A DNA stretch of 64,000 nt, taken from Streptomyces sp. ISL-96 (lineage in GTDB: Bacteria > Actinomycetota > Actinomycetes > Streptomycetales > Streptomycetaceae). Each line of letters begins with the position of its first letter. The stretch's first letter is position 1. Location of the stretch: positions 1 through 64,000 of the forward strand of contig NZ_JAGGPA010000032.1 in the NCBI RefSeq assembly GCF_018614035.1, read 5' to 3'. The notes below the pieces were generated by a model. It was not told the origin of the DNA. It was given only the letters and a program-made list of their open reading frames with translations, and searched no databases. Positions 7,392 through 16,792 of this stretch are shown piece by piece. The position numbers and the translations under genes are program-made.

Positions 7392-10300
7392 GTGACCACG
7401 CCGACGGACGAACCCGCCGAAACCCGCCCCCCGGCCGTCGTCCGGCGTCTCGTCCTGCTGGCAGAACGAGTGGCGTCGGGCCGCACGCCCGACGAGCGGG
7501 AACTCGCTGAACTGGCGGGGCTGATGGCGGGCCCCATGGTGGAGCCGCCGGAGGCGGCGCTCGCCCTGGCCGGGCTGTACGAGCGACTGGGGTCCCGCAT
7601 CGGCGGACCGCCCGCGCTGGGGTGGCGTACGGCTGAATCGCCGGTAAAGGTACGGATCGCCTGGCTGCGCGCCGAGTTGCTCAACGAACCGGCGGTGGTG
7701 CGGCAGGAGCCTCCCGGCGAACTCCTCTACCAGGCCGTGCGGCAGGCGAGCATCACGAGTGCGCACCGGCCCACCCGCCTCGTGGCCGAACTGGCGGGCA
7801 GCGGCGACCCCGTGCTCCAGGCCGATGCGCTGCGCCTGGCCCGGCAGGGGCTGCACGCCGGACTGCTGGCCCCCGCGCTGGTCCGCGAACACCTGGTCGG
7901 CCTGCTCGGCGCCGAAAGTGCCGAAGTCGTGGCCGCCGCACTGGGCGAACTCACCCAGCCATGGGCCGCGCAGCACCCCTTGCCGCCTGTACTCCTGTCC
8001 CCCTTTCTCGCCCCCAGCCAGGCGGCCACACGTCCCGGAGTAGCCGACGCCGCGCTCGCGGCCGCTGCCCATCACGGTCACCGTGACGTACTGCGGCAGG
8101 CTGTCGGGGATCCGGACCTGCCGCCACGTCTTCGGCGGCGGGCCCTGGAACTGCTCGGTGACCTGGCCGAACGCGGCGACATCCGTGAACTGGCGACCGT
8201 CGCCGCACGGGACCCGTTGCTGCTCGGCGGGCCGGCGGTGACCTGCCTGCGCCGTCTCCACCGGCGCGGGCACTTCCCGGACGACCAGGCCGTCCCGTCC
8301 ATCGTCGGCCTGGCGCTCGCCGACCACACGATCGCCCCGGACGACATCGCGACGGTCCTTTTCACCTGCCGTCAGGTGATGTTCCGGGTGCTGGTGGACG
8401 TGGCCGCCGACGATCCGAGCTGGCCCCGGCGGCTCGCCCTGCTGGTCGCCCTCGCCGGGCAGGGGCCGGGGGAACTGCCGATCGGGGAGGAAATCACGCG
8501 ATTGCTTCCCCTGTCACCTTCACCCGGTCCTTTTCTCGACGCCATCCGTCAGCTGCGCCACGCCGATGCCGAAGAAGCCGTGATCGCTCTCCTGCCCTCG
8601 GCCCCCTTGGCGGCCCTGCACGCCCTGGAGGCCATGGGCGGGCACCGGACGGTTACGGCGCTGGCCGAAGGGCTCGGCCTGCCGCCGGACGGGGCGCCGT
8701 ACCCCGCCGCGGGCGAGTGCATGATCGTGCCGCACCTTCGCGCCGTACGGAACCGGGCCCTTGAGGTCCTGTGGCATCTGAGTCACGATCCGCACCAGCG
8801 GCACCGCATCCTCGTCCGTCTCGACCCCGCCGATCTCCCGGCCCGCATCGCCACCGACCTGGGCGCCCCCGACGAACGGGAACTGGCCCTCCTCAGTTCC
8901 CACTTGGACCCGGACAAACCGGCGGAGGCCCTGTGCAGGCTGGCGGCCCACGGCGGCGCCGGCACGCTGCCGCTCATCGCCGACCTGCTGCTCGCCGTTG
9001 TGCGCGAGCTGGCGGCAGCCTCGGAGCCGGGCGGCGCAGGCACCCGCCCGCCCGCCGGTGGAGAGCCGGCCGGCGAACCCGCGGTGCCTCAGGAGGTGAT
9101 TGACGCCCTGTACGCACTGGGCTGCCGCCTCCACGAGCGGGGGAAGATCAGACCGTCCTGCCTGCTCGACGCCGCCGATGTGCCGGAGGCCGGTCACGCC
9201 CTCGTCGCGAGCGTGGCGCTGGATCTGCTGGACCGGCCAGGGCTGTCCGGCGCCGAGCAGTCGATTCTGCTCGGCATGCTGCTAGCCGCCCCCGGCCCGC
9301 GCACCCGCCCGCGTGTGCACCGACTGCTGCGCTCCCATGACCGGCATGTGCGCAAGCGCGTCATCGCGCTGCTCGCCCAGGACACCACGGGAGACGATGC
9401 CCGGGCCTTGTCGGCGACGTTGATCACCCTGACCGCCGCCCGCGACATCCAGACCGTACGCCAGGCGCTCCTGGCTCTCGGTCATGCGCGGGCCGGCTGG
9501 GCCTCGGCCGCGATCGCCGCGTGTCTGAACCACCCGAACATGAACGTCAAAAAGACCGCCGCCGAGGTCCTGGCCCAGGCGGGCACATCGGCGGCGGCGC
9601 CCGCCCTGCTCTTCTGGCTCGGGCACCACGACAATCCGGGCCTGCGCGCCACACTCGTCAAAGCGCTGCGTGGCATCCTCGGCGCCGCATACGCCGCGAC
9701 CCTCCTCGCCGCCGCAGAACGCGGCGAGGACAGCCGCACGCGCGAACTGCTCCTGGCCGGCCTCGACGGCGTACTGCCGGCGCGTTCGGTTCTCGCTCTG
9801 GACAGCCAGGCGTCACCGGTCGCACCGACGCTGCTCACCCTGGTGGCGGCCGGGCGGGTGGCTCTCGCCTCCGGGACGGTCGCGGATCTGGCGATACCGC
9901 TGGCCAGACACGGCATCACCGTACCCGCGGCCCGGAAACCGCAGCCGGACCCCGAGCCTGCACCGGACACAAACGGAACGGACCCCGAAGTCACGTCGCT
10001 GCTGACCGAAGGCTGGAACCCCTCGGTCGCGCTGCGCATCGCGGAGCGCCACGAGCCGCCGCACCCCGACCGCCTCCGGGAACTGCGGCCCATGCTGGCG
10101 GACTGGCTGCGCCTGGCGGCCTCCGCGCCCACCGTACGAAGCCGTGTACTGAAGCTCACGCTCCGGCTCTGCCCCGCACCGCGGTCGGCCGGCGAACTGG
10201 CGACCTTCGCCAGGTTCGTTCACGTCCTGCTCAACGGCCTCAGCGACGCCCAGGGCGGGAACGGTCACGACCTCGTCGCGCTACTCGAAGCGGTCGCGCC

Positions 10301-11963
10301 GATCCTGCCGGCCGTCGAGAAGCTGTCGGTGGCGGACGCGGTACGCGCACTGCCCGCCGAAGCTGCCAGCGGCCGGTCCGTTGTGCCGTTGCTGCGACGC
10401 TGTGGCGCGGTACTGGTCCGCACCGACCTCAACCGGGCCCTGGCCGCCGTACGGCTCGGCGCCAACCCGTGGCAGGCGGAGACGGCCGTACTGCGCGACG
10501 CTTTCGCCGTCCCGCGCCCACCAGTTCCTGCCGGGACAGACCCTGAGGCCGAGGCCGAGGCATGGCGGACCCGGCTGAGGGAAGCGGTACGTACGCCCGC
10601 CGGCCTGGAGGAATTCCGCCGCGATGCCGCAGTCGACGGCGCTCCGGGCTCCCGGGACCGGCTGAGCGCCCTGATCGACGCCTATGCGGCCGCCGGTCCG
10701 GACGTCCGCGACGCTCTCCTCGACTGGATGACGGTTCTTCAGCCCCTCGACGCACCGCCCTGGACCATCACGGAGACCCCCGGCACACCGGTGCCGCGAG
10801 TCGTGCACATTGACGATCTCGACCAGCCACGTTCGGGCGCACAGCGGGAGCGTCTGCTGGCCATGCTGGACGCCGCGACCCCGGACCGCCGGGACGCCGC
10901 CGCCCTGGCGCTCGCGAAGTGGCCGGAGCCCGAGATCGCCCGTCACGTGCTGCGAGCGTTTCTCCGCGGCCGTGCCACCGTGCCCGTCGACGCCGGTCTG
11001 GCCCGAACGCTGAACACCTTCAGCGAGACGGAACTCAGGAGCGACGACATCCTGCCCGACAGGGTGACCTTCGCGGCCCGGCGACTCGACGACCCGGAGG
11101 CCCTGCGGCCGCTCCTGCCCCTGCTGCTGCGATGGTGGGAGCACGGCCCGCCCGCCGTCCGCCCGGAAGCCGGACAAGCCCTGCACGGTGTCCCTGCTGA
11201 CACGCTGGCGGCAGCCCTTGCCGATCGCCTCGACGCGGGCGCCCGAGGGCTCCTGGACCTGCTCGCCGGCCGTCCGGTGCTGCGCACTCCCCAACTGGAC
11301 CGGGTCAACCGGCGGCTGCGCGCAGAAGGTCGCGACGACCTGGCGGACCGGCTCCGGTTCGTCGACGGCCCGCTGCGCGGCCCCGACGCCGAACAGCGGG
11401 ACGCCGCCGTGCTGGCGGAGCTGCGCGAGCGCGCACGAACGGCGCCCGGCCCTGCGGACCGTCCGTCCCGGAAGGACCTCCTGCACCTGGCCCGGACAGG
11501 CGACGCCGAGCAGATACGCCGCGCACTCAACCGCCTGGCCGAGGAGCACCACGGGCCGGGCCCGGACCAGGACCCCGCGCTGCGGCTGCTGATCGGTGAG
11601 CTGCTGAAGCACCCGAGGCCCAAGGTCCGTCTCCACGCCCACCGGACCTCGCGGGCGATGCTCGACCGGCCGGCCCACCTGCACCACACGGCGGTCCTGC
11701 TGGACGACGCCCAGCCCGACGTGGCGCGCCTGGCCATCCGGACGCTCTGCCACGCCGCCTGGGAACCCGCGATCCCCACCGTGATCGACATGCTCCAGCA
11801 CACACATCCCGTCGTCCGCAAGGCGGCACGCGAGGGACTGACCCGGATGGGCACGTCGGTCGTCCCTGCTCTCAGACACGCCGCCGACCACGCCCGCCCC
11901 GACAAACGGTCCCTCTATACGGCCCTCCTCACCCGGATCACGTCCGCCGACGACAGGCCCTAG
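7392..11963 (+). CDS. giant HEAT-repeat protein, function unknown
   Basis: 1523-aa soluble protein without signal peptide or membrane segments. It is built of many about 30-residue amphipathic helix pairs of HEAT/PBS-lyase-like type. Clear units include HPNMNVKKTAAEVLAQAGTS near residue 715 and HPRPKVRLHAHRTSRAML, QPDVARLAIRTLCHAAWE and HPVVRKAAREGLTRMGTSVV near the C-terminus. Proline- and glycine-rich linkers (around residues 545-570 and 850-875) break the solenoid into blocks. I see no catalytic motif. Such alpha-solenoids are scaffolds or protein-binding surfaces. The GTG start at 7392 comes directly before a well-coded N-terminus. Neighbouring genes do not suggest a pathway. Confidence 0.8.
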   Translation: MTTPTDEPAETRPPAVVRRLVLLAERVASGRTPDERELAELAGLMAGPMVEPPEAALALAGLYERLGSRIGGPPALGWRTAESPVKVRIAWLRAELLNEPAVVRQEPPGELLYQAVRQASITSAHRPTRLVAELAGSGDPVLQADALRLARQGLHAGLLAPALVREHLVGLLGAESAEVVAAALGELTQPWAAQHPLPPVLLSPFLAPSQAATRPGVADAALAAAAHHGHRDVLRQAVGDPDLPPRLRRRALELLGDLAERGDIRELATVAARDPLLLGGPAVTCLRRLHRRGHFPDDQAVPSIVGLALADHTIAPDDIATVLFTCRQVMFRVLVDVAADDPSWPRRLALLVALAGQGPGELPIGEEITRLLPLSPSPGPFLDAIRQLRHADAEEAVIALLPSAPLAALHALEAMGGHRTVTALAEGLGLPPDGAPYPAAGECMIVPHLRAVRNRALEVLWHLSHDPHQRHRILVRLDPADLPARIATDLGAPDERELALLSSHLDPDKPAEALCRLAAHGGAGTLPLIADLLLAVVRELAAASEPGGAGTRPPAGGEPAGEPAVPQEVIDALYALGCRLHERGKIRPSCLLDAADVPEAGHALVASVALDLLDRPGLSGAEQSILLGMLLAAPGPRTRPRVHRLLRSHDRHVRKRVIALLAQDTTGDDARALSATLITLTAARDIQTVRQALLALGHARAGWASAAIAACLNHPNMNVKKTAAEVLAQAGTSAAAPALLFWLGHHDNPGLRATLVKALRGILGAAYAATLLAAAERGEDSRTRELLLAGLDGVLPARSVLALDSQASPVAPTLLTLVAAGRVALASGTVADLAIPLARHGITVPAARKPQPDPEPAPDTNGTDPEVTSLLTEGWNPSVALRIAERHEPPHPDRLRELRPMLADWLRLAASAPTVRSRVLKLTLRLCPAPRSAGELATFARFVHVLLNGLSDAQGGNGHDLVALLEAVAPILPAVEKLSVADAVRALPAEAASGRSVVPLLRRCGAVLVRTDLNRALAAVRLGANPWQAETAVLRDAFAVPRPPVPAGTDPEAEAEAWRTRLREAVRTPAGLEEFRRDAAVDGAPGSRDRLSALIDAYAAAGPDVRDALLDWMTVLQPLDAPPWTITETPGTPVPRVVHIDDLDQPRSGAQRERLLAMLDAATPDRRDAAALALAKWPEPEIARHVLRAFLRGRATVPVDAGLARTLNTFSETELRSDDILPDRVTFAARRLDDPEALRPLLPLLLRWWEHGPPAVRPEAGQALHGVPADTLAAALADRLDAGARGLLDLLAGRPVLRTPQLDRVNRRLRAEGRDDLADRLRFVDGPLRGPDAEQRDAAVLAELRERARTAPGPADRPSRKDLLHLARTGDAEQIRRALNRLAEEHHGPGPDQDPALRLLIGELLKHPRPKVRLHAHRTSRAMLDRPAHLHHTAVLLDDAQPDVARLAIRTLCHAAWEPAIPTVIDMLQHTHPVVRKAAREGLTRMGTSVVPALRHAADHARPDKRSLYTALLTRITSADDRP

Positions 11964-11982
11964 GCGAGCCGAGTACGGCCGT

Positions 11983-13524
11983 TCAGTCCTGGGCCCGCAC
12001 CGGACCCGTCGCCAGCACGGTCTCGACCGTGTCCGCCTCGGCGGCCGGCTTGTCCTCCCGGTAGCGCACCACGCGCGCGAAACGCAGCGTCACACCCTCC
12101 GGGTAGCGCGTGGACCGCTGAAGCCCGTCGTACGCGATCTCGACGACGAGTTGTGGACGTACCGTCACCACATGGCCGTTGTCACCGATCGCCAGCTCCA
12201 GCAGCCGCTGCGTCTGCCAGTCCAGCATCGCGTCGGTGAGGCCCTTGAATGTCTTCCCGAGCATGGCGAACGTACCGTCGGGCCGCCGTGCCCCGAGATG
12301 CAGATTGGAGAGCTTGCCGGTCCGCCTGCCGTGCCCCCATTCGGCGGCCAGAACCACCAGGTCGAGCGTGTGGACGGGCTTCACCTTGAGCCACGACGTG
12401 CCGCGCCGCCCGGCCTGGTACGGCGCGTCCAGCGCCTTGAGCACCACCCCTTCGTGGCCGCGCTCCAGCGTCCGCGCCAGGAAGTCCTCGGCCTGCGGCG
12501 CGTCGTCAGGGCCGGTCACCACCGTCCGGCGTACGCGCATCGGACCGGGCACCAGCCGTGCCAGCCGCTCGTACCTGTCCGCGTAGGGCAGGTCCAGGAG
12601 GACTTCGCCGTCGAGCGCCAGTACGTCGAAGAAGACGGGGGCCAGGGGAAGCGCCTCCCGCGCGGCCGCCACGTCGAGGCGGGAGCCGACGCGGCCCGCG
12701 ATGTCCTGGAAGGGGAGCGGCCTGCCGTCCGGGCCGAACGCGATGACCTCGCCGTCGAGAATGAACGCATCACCGGTCAAGTCGGCGGCTACGGAGGTGA
12801 GTTCCGGTACGCGGTCCGTGATGTCGTCCAGGGTGCGGGTGAAGACGCGTACCCGGGTGCCGTCGCGGTGCACCTGCACCCGGATGCCGTCCAGCTTCTC
12901 CTCCACCGCGCACGGCCCCAGCTTGCCGACCGCCGCACCGACGCTCTGCCCGGGATGCGCCAGCATCGGCGGCACGGCGCGGCCGACCTGAAGGCTGAAC
13001 TCCGCGAGCGCCGCGGGCCCTCCGGCCAGCAACGCCTGACCGACGGTCACCAGCGAACCGCCCAGCATCACCGCCCGCCGCACATCGGCGGCGGGCACCG
13101 ACGCCGCCGCGGCCAGCCCTTCCGCCGCCAGCGCGTCCAGCGCCCCTTGCCGCACCTCACCCGTGAGCAAACCGAACAGGAACTGCTGCTCCTCGTCGGT
13201 CGCCGCCCCCATCAGCTCCCGCACCAGCCGCCGCCGCTGCGCCTGCGCGCCCGGCCCGGCGACGCCCGCGAACGCGGTCAGCGCGTCGTCCACCTCACGC
13301 ACGGTCAGCGTGGGTTCGACGGCGGGCGTGACGGGCTCCCGCAGCAGGCTCCAGCCGGTCCCGATGCGCCCCTGGGGGAGGCGGCCCGCCAGATAGGGGA
13401 TCACGATCGGTACGTCGTCGGGCCCGGCGCTGCGGAAGAGCTCCGCCAGCAGCGCGGTCTTGCGCGAGCGCGCGGACGTCGAGGCGATCTCCCGCGAGAC
13501 GCGGGCGAGTGTGGCCAGCAGCAT
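11983..13524 (-). CDS. ATP-dependent DNA ligase
   Basis: Seals DNA nicks using ATP. The adenylation motif I is EEKLDGIRVQ with the nucleophilic Lys about residue 210. Motif III-like FILDGEVIAF, motif IV HEGVVLKAL and motif V SWLKVKPV follow. The N-terminal domain (ATLARVSREIASTSARSRKTALLAELF) is of the archaeal/LigB type. At 513 aa it matches actinobacterial stand-alone ATP ligases, not the NHEJ ligase LigD (no polymerase or nuclease domain). I chose ATG 13524; an upstream in-frame extension is low-complexity and overlaps the promoter of the next gene. It is convergent with the HEAT protein and divergent from the SRPBCC gene. The Ku gene lies about 24 kb away. Confidence 0.92.
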   Translation of the reverse strand: MLLATLARVSREIASTSARSRKTALLAELFRSAGPDDVPIVIPYLAGRLPQGRIGTGWSLLREPVTPAVEPTLTVREVDDALTAFAGVAGPGAQAQRRRLVRELMGAATDEEQQFLFGLLTGEVRQGALDALAAEGLAAAASVPAADVRRAVMLGGSLVTVGQALLAGGPAALAEFSLQVGRAVPPMLAHPGQSVGAAVGKLGPCAVEEKLDGIRVQVHRDGTRVRVFTRTLDDITDRVPELTSVAADLTGDAFILDGEVIAFGPDGRPLPFQDIAGRVGSRLDVAAAREALPLAPVFFDVLALDGEVLLDLPYADRYERLARLVPGPMRVRRTVVTGPDDAPQAEDFLARTLERGHEGVVLKALDAPYQAGRRGTSWLKVKPVHTLDLVVLAAEWGHGRRTGKLSNLHLGARRPDGTFAMLGKTFKGLTDAMLDWQTQRLLELAIGDNGHVVTVRPQLVVEIAYDGLQRSTRYPEGVTLRFARVVRYREDKPAAEADTVETVLATGPVRAQD

Positions 13525-13604
13525 GCCTCCATCCTGCAACGCTGCCCGCCGTCCCGCCGTCCCGCCGTCCCGCCACCCCGCCCCCTCAGCCCTAAGGTCG
13601 GGCT

Positions 13605-14051
13605 GTGGCCCTCTTCCGTATCGAACGCCGAACGCCGCTCTCCGTCGACGAGGCATGGCGGCGCCTGACCGTGTGGGAAGACCACGCCGCCCAGGTCCCG
13701 CTCACCCGCATCACCGTCACCACCCCGCCGCCGACGGCCGCGGGGACGGTGCTCGTGGCCCGCACGGGCCTGGGGCGCCTCGGCTTCGACGACCGCATGG
13801 AGGTCGTGGCCTGGGATCCGCCGGAGAGAGGCGGCTCAGGCCATTGCCGGCTGGAGAAGCGGGGCGCGGTGGTTCTCGGGTGGGCCGAGATCGACGTACG
13901 CCCGGCTCCGGGCGGGGCCGTGGTCGTCTGGACCGAGGACCTGCGGCTGCGGGGGCTTCCCCGGGCGCTCGACGGGGTGATCGAGCGCGCGGGCCGACTG
14001 GTCTTCGGCCGGGCGGTCAAGGGCCTGATCGGTTACCGGCCCGGCCGATAA
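13605..14051 (+). CDS. SRPBCC / polyketide-cyclase-like protein
   Basis: 148-aa single-domain protein of the START/SRPBCC fold, which forms a deep hydrophobic ligand pocket. Consistent features are the opening IERRTPLSVDEAWRRLTVWEDHAAQVPLTRI, the central VVAWDPPE turn and the long C-terminal helix RALDGVIERAGRLVFGRAVKGLIGY. The GTG start at 13605 lies 80 bp from the divergent ligase. Members bind lipids, sterols or polyketide intermediates or act as cell-envelope proteins; ligand is not predictable. Confidence 0.72.
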   Translation: MALFRIERRTPLSVDEAWRRLTVWEDHAAQVPLTRITVTTPPPTAAGTVLVARTGLGRLGFDDRMEVVAWDPPERGGSGHCRLEKRGAVVLGWAEIDVRPAPGGAVVVWTEDLRLRGLPRALDGVIERAGRLVFGRAVKGLIGYRPGR

Positions 14052-14172
14052 CCGCCTTGCCGGACCGCCCGCCTTCTCCACCGCCGGGCCGGGAGGGCGA
14101 ACGGCCGTGCGATCGGGTGACTCTTGCGGTCGGCCGACATGCGAGGGCGGCCGGGAGGTTAATCGTGCGGTC

Positions 14173-14955
14173 ATGAACCTTCAGCCCATTCACGTGCACC
14201 GCGCCGGCACCCCGCGTGCCCGGCGTGTCCGTACTGCCGGCGTCCTGTACGTCGCGGCCGCCGCCGCGGCCGCCGCGCTCCTCAGCGGCTGCGGGAACAG
14301 CGGCGACGACAAGACGGCCCGCGCCGCCGCCGGGCAGCCGGACGTACAGCCGACCCCCTCGCCGAGCCCCACGGGCTCCCCCCGGCTCACCGAGGACCAG
14401 GCCGCGCGCAAGGACCTGGTCCCGACCGCCAGGGTGACGGCCGAGAAGGCGGCCGCCACGGCGGTGGGCGAGGTGCCGGGAAGCACGCTCCTGTCGATCG
14501 AGCTGAAGCGTGCGGCCCGTGGTGCGAGCCCCACGGCGAGCCCCACAGGCAGCCCGAGCCCAAGTCCCAGCCCAAGTCCCAGCCCGAGCCCCGGCGCCCA
14601 GCGGTCGGTATGGGTCGCGGAGGTCTCCGAGAAGGACGGCACGGAGCACACCGTCCGCATCGACGCCGCGTCCGGTGACGTGATCCGGACGCGGACCGAC
14701 GCGGGTCAGGACGCCGACGACAAGGCGGAACGGGCCGAATGGCTCACCAAGATCAAGCAGTCTCCGGAGCAGGTGGCCAAGGCCGCCACCGACCGGAAGA
14801 AGGGCACGGTCACCTCCATGGAACTGGATGACGCCGACAGCGGTGACGTCATCTGGTCCGTCGAGGTAGTGACCACCGACGACTGGAACAAGTCCACGTT
14901 CGACATCGACGCGACGACCGGCGAGGTCCTGAGCGAGGACGTGGACCGCGACTGA
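14173..14955 (+). CDS. PepSY-domain lipoprotein
   Basis: 260-aa secreted lipoprotein. After an arginine-rich n-region, a long alanine helix ends in the lipobox LLSGC, the Cys being the lipidation site. A Pro-Ser linker follows, then a first PepSY-like domain (EDQAARKDLVPTARVTAEKAAATA...VWVAEVSEKDGTEHTVRIDAASGDVI). A second lies at the C-terminus (SPEQVAKAATDRKKGTVTSMELDDADSG...FDIDATTGEVL). Between the two halves of the first domain is a striking run of SP dipeptides encoded by short DNA repeats near 14540-14600, prone to length variation. PepSY domains are thought to modulate proteases or bind envelope ligands. Start ATG 14173. Confidence 0.85.
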   Translation: MNLQPIHVHRAGTPRARRVRTAGVLYVAAAAAAAALLSGCGNSGDDKTARAAAGQPDVQPTPSPSPTGSPRLTEDQAARKDLVPTARVTAEKAAATAVGEVPGSTLLSIELKRAARGASPTASPTGSPSPSPSPSPSPSPGAQRSVWVAEVSEKDGTEHTVRIDAASGDVIRTRTDAGQDADDKAERAEWLTKIKQSPEQVAKAATDRKKGTVTSMELDDADSGDVIWSVEVVTTDDWNKSTFDIDATTGEVLSEDVDRD

Positions 14956-15003
14956 CGCGGTCGCGTCCCACCCCACTCGGGCGCGGTGGGCGGCCAGGCG
15001 GCC

Positions 15004-16632
15004 CTAACGGCCCCCGGAGCCCGCCGCGACGGTACGGGCCCACCGGTAGTCCGCCTTACCGCTCGGCGAGCGCTGTATCTCCGGGGTGATCACCATCTGG
15101 CGGGGGATCTTGTATCCCGCGAGCCGGGTCCGGCAGTGCGCCTGGATGGCGTCCAGGCCGGGGGCGTCCGCGCCCTCGCGCAGCTGCACCACGGCCGCCA
15201 CCCGATTGCCCCACTTGTCGTCCGGTACCCCGGCCACCAGCGCGTCGTACACATCCGGATGGGACTTGAGCGCCTGCTCGACCTCCTCCGGGTACACCTT
15301 CTCGCCGCCCGTGTTGATGCACTGCGAGCCCCGGCCGAGCACGGTGACGATGCCTTCCTCGTCGACCGTGGCCATGTCACCCAGCAGCACCCACCGCTCG
15401 CCGCCCGCCTCGAAGAACGTCTCGGCGGTCTTCTTCGGGTCGTTGTAGTAGCCCAGCGGGACATGCCCGCGCTGCGCGATCCGGCCCACCTCGCCGGGTG
15501 CGACCGGGGCGTACGTCGCCGGATCGACCACGGCGGTACGGGAGTTGACGCGCAGCCTGAACCCCTTGCCGGGACCCGAGTCGTCCGTCGCCGTGCCGTT
15601 GAAGCCGGACTCCGAGGACCCGAAGTTGTTCAGCAGCATCACATTCGGCACCAGCGCCTGGAACTCCTCGCGCACCGTCTCCGACATGATCGCGCCCGAC
15701 GAGGAGACGCTGAAGAGGGATGAGCAGTCAGTGCCCTTCATCGGGCCGTTCATCGCGTCGATCAGCGGCCGCAGCATCGCGTCGCCGACCAGAGACACGC
15801 TGGTGACCTTCTCCTTCTCGATCGTACGCAGCACCTCCTGCGGCGCGAACTTCCGGTGGATGACCACGCGTTGGCCGAAGAAGAACCCGATGAACGCGGT
15901 GAGCGTCGACGTGCCGTGCATCAGCGGGGGAGTGGGGAAGAACGTGATTCCGTCGCCGCCGGCCGCCACCCGCTCCGCCAGCTCCTGCGGGGACTTCACC
16001 GGCTCCCCGGTCGGCGCGCCGCCGCCGAGCCCGGCGAAGAACAGGTCCTCCTGGCGCCACATCACCCCCTTCGGCATGCCGGTCGTGCCGCCGGTGTAGA
16101 TGATGAACTGGTCGTCGGTCGAGCGCGGCCCGAACCCCCGCCCGGCCGCACCCGACGCCTCGGCCTCCGCGAAGGGCACCGGCAGGACCGCGGGCTCCGG
16201 CGTGCCGCCGGCCGGCGTACCGACCCGTACGAGATGCCGGAGCTTGTCCGTCCGCGGCAGGGCGGCCGCGACCCGCTCGGTGAACTCGGCGTCGAAGACC
16301 AGCGCCACCAGGTCCGCGTCGCGGTAGAGGTAGACCAGTTCCTCCTCGACGTAGCGGTAGTTGACGTTCACGGGAACGACCCGCGCCTTCAGGCAGGCCA
16401 GCACGGTCTGGAGGTATTCGATGCCGTTGTAGAGGTGCAGCCCCAGGTGCTCCCCCGGCTTCACGCCCGCTTCGATCAGATGGTGGGCGATGCGGTTGGC
16501 CGCCGCGTCCAGCTCGGCGTACGTGAGCCTGCGCTCCGCGCCCGTACCGGGATGGTCGGCGTACACGAGCGCCTCACGGTCCGGGACCGCGTCGACGACC
16601 GACTCGAACAGGTCGGCAAGGTTGTACTCCAC
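15004..16632 (-). CDS. FadD19-like acyl-CoA synthetase
   Basis: Activates a carboxylic acid to its CoA thioester. Motifs: ATP-binding YTGGTTGMPKGVMWRQED, NNFGSSESGFNGT, hinge LLGDMATVDEEG, GSQCINTGGEKVYPEEVE and the C-terminal lysine in RSPSGKADYRWAR. These match mycobacterial FadD19-type sterol side-chain CoA ligases more closely than generic FadD proteins (MWR after the P-loop, ADYRWA ending). The GTG start at 16632 sits behind an ideal AGGAGG; an upstream frame to 16683 exists but lacks such a site. It is divergent from the crotonase-DUF35-thiolase operon across a TetR-type operator, so the five genes form one regulated catabolic unit. Confidence 0.88.
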   Translation of the reverse strand: MEYNLADLFESVVDAVPDREALVYADHPGTGAERRLTYAELDAAANRIAHHLIEAGVKPGEHLGLHLYNGIEYLQTVLACLKARVVPVNVNYRYVEEELVYLYRDADLVALVFDAEFTERVAAALPRTDKLRHLVRVGTPAGGTPEPAVLPVPFAEAEASGAAGRGFGPRSTDDQFIIYTGGTTGMPKGVMWRQEDLFFAGLGGGAPTGEPVKSPQELAERVAAGGDGITFFPTPPLMHGTSTLTAFIGFFFGQRVVIHRKFAPQEVLRTIEKEKVTSVSLVGDAMLRPLIDAMNGPMKGTDCSSLFSVSSSGAIMSETVREEFQALVPNVMLLNNFGSSESGFNGTATDDSGPGKGFRLRVNSRTAVVDPATYAPVAPGEVGRIAQRGHVPLGYYNDPKKTAETFFEAGGERWVLLGDMATVDEEGIVTVLGRGSQCINTGGEKVYPEEVEQALKSHPDVYDALVAGVPDDKWGNRVAAVVQLREGADAPGLDAIQAHCRTRLAGYKIPRQMVITPEIQRSPSGKADYRWARTVAAGSGGR

Positions 16633-16710
16633 CGTTCCTCCTGACCCAGGCTGCGGAATTCTCATCAGAGCAAAGGGCGCCACAAGTGGGAAGGGGCTGC
16701 GCCCGATAAA

Positions 16711-16727
16711 TCTGACTGACTGTCAGA
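16711..16727. promoter_or_regulatory. TetR-family operator between catabolic genes
   Basis: TCTGACTGACTGTCAGA: perfect 6-bp arms TCTGAC (16711-16716) and GTCAGA (16722-16727) around a 5-bp spacer. It lies between the divergent acyl-CoA synthetase (start 16632) and crotonase (start 16793), placed to control both. Size and symmetry suit a TetR-type repressor of lipid catabolism. No regulator gene is adjacent. Confidence 0.6.
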
Positions 16728-16792
16728 AAGCTATTGAAGTGGGCGCCGCCCTACTGCAACCTGTTCTCGTTCCTGAGACAGGAGGCAGTCAC

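Noticed and set aside
10281..11891. 536-codon minus-strand open frame
   Set aside because: Antisense shadow of the HEAT-repeat gene, whose helical repeats and codon pattern are clear on the plus strand.
12151..13668. 505-codon plus-strand open frame
   Set aside because: Antisense to the DNA ligase; the ligase motifs (KLDG, HEGVVLKAL) leave no doubt about the real frame.
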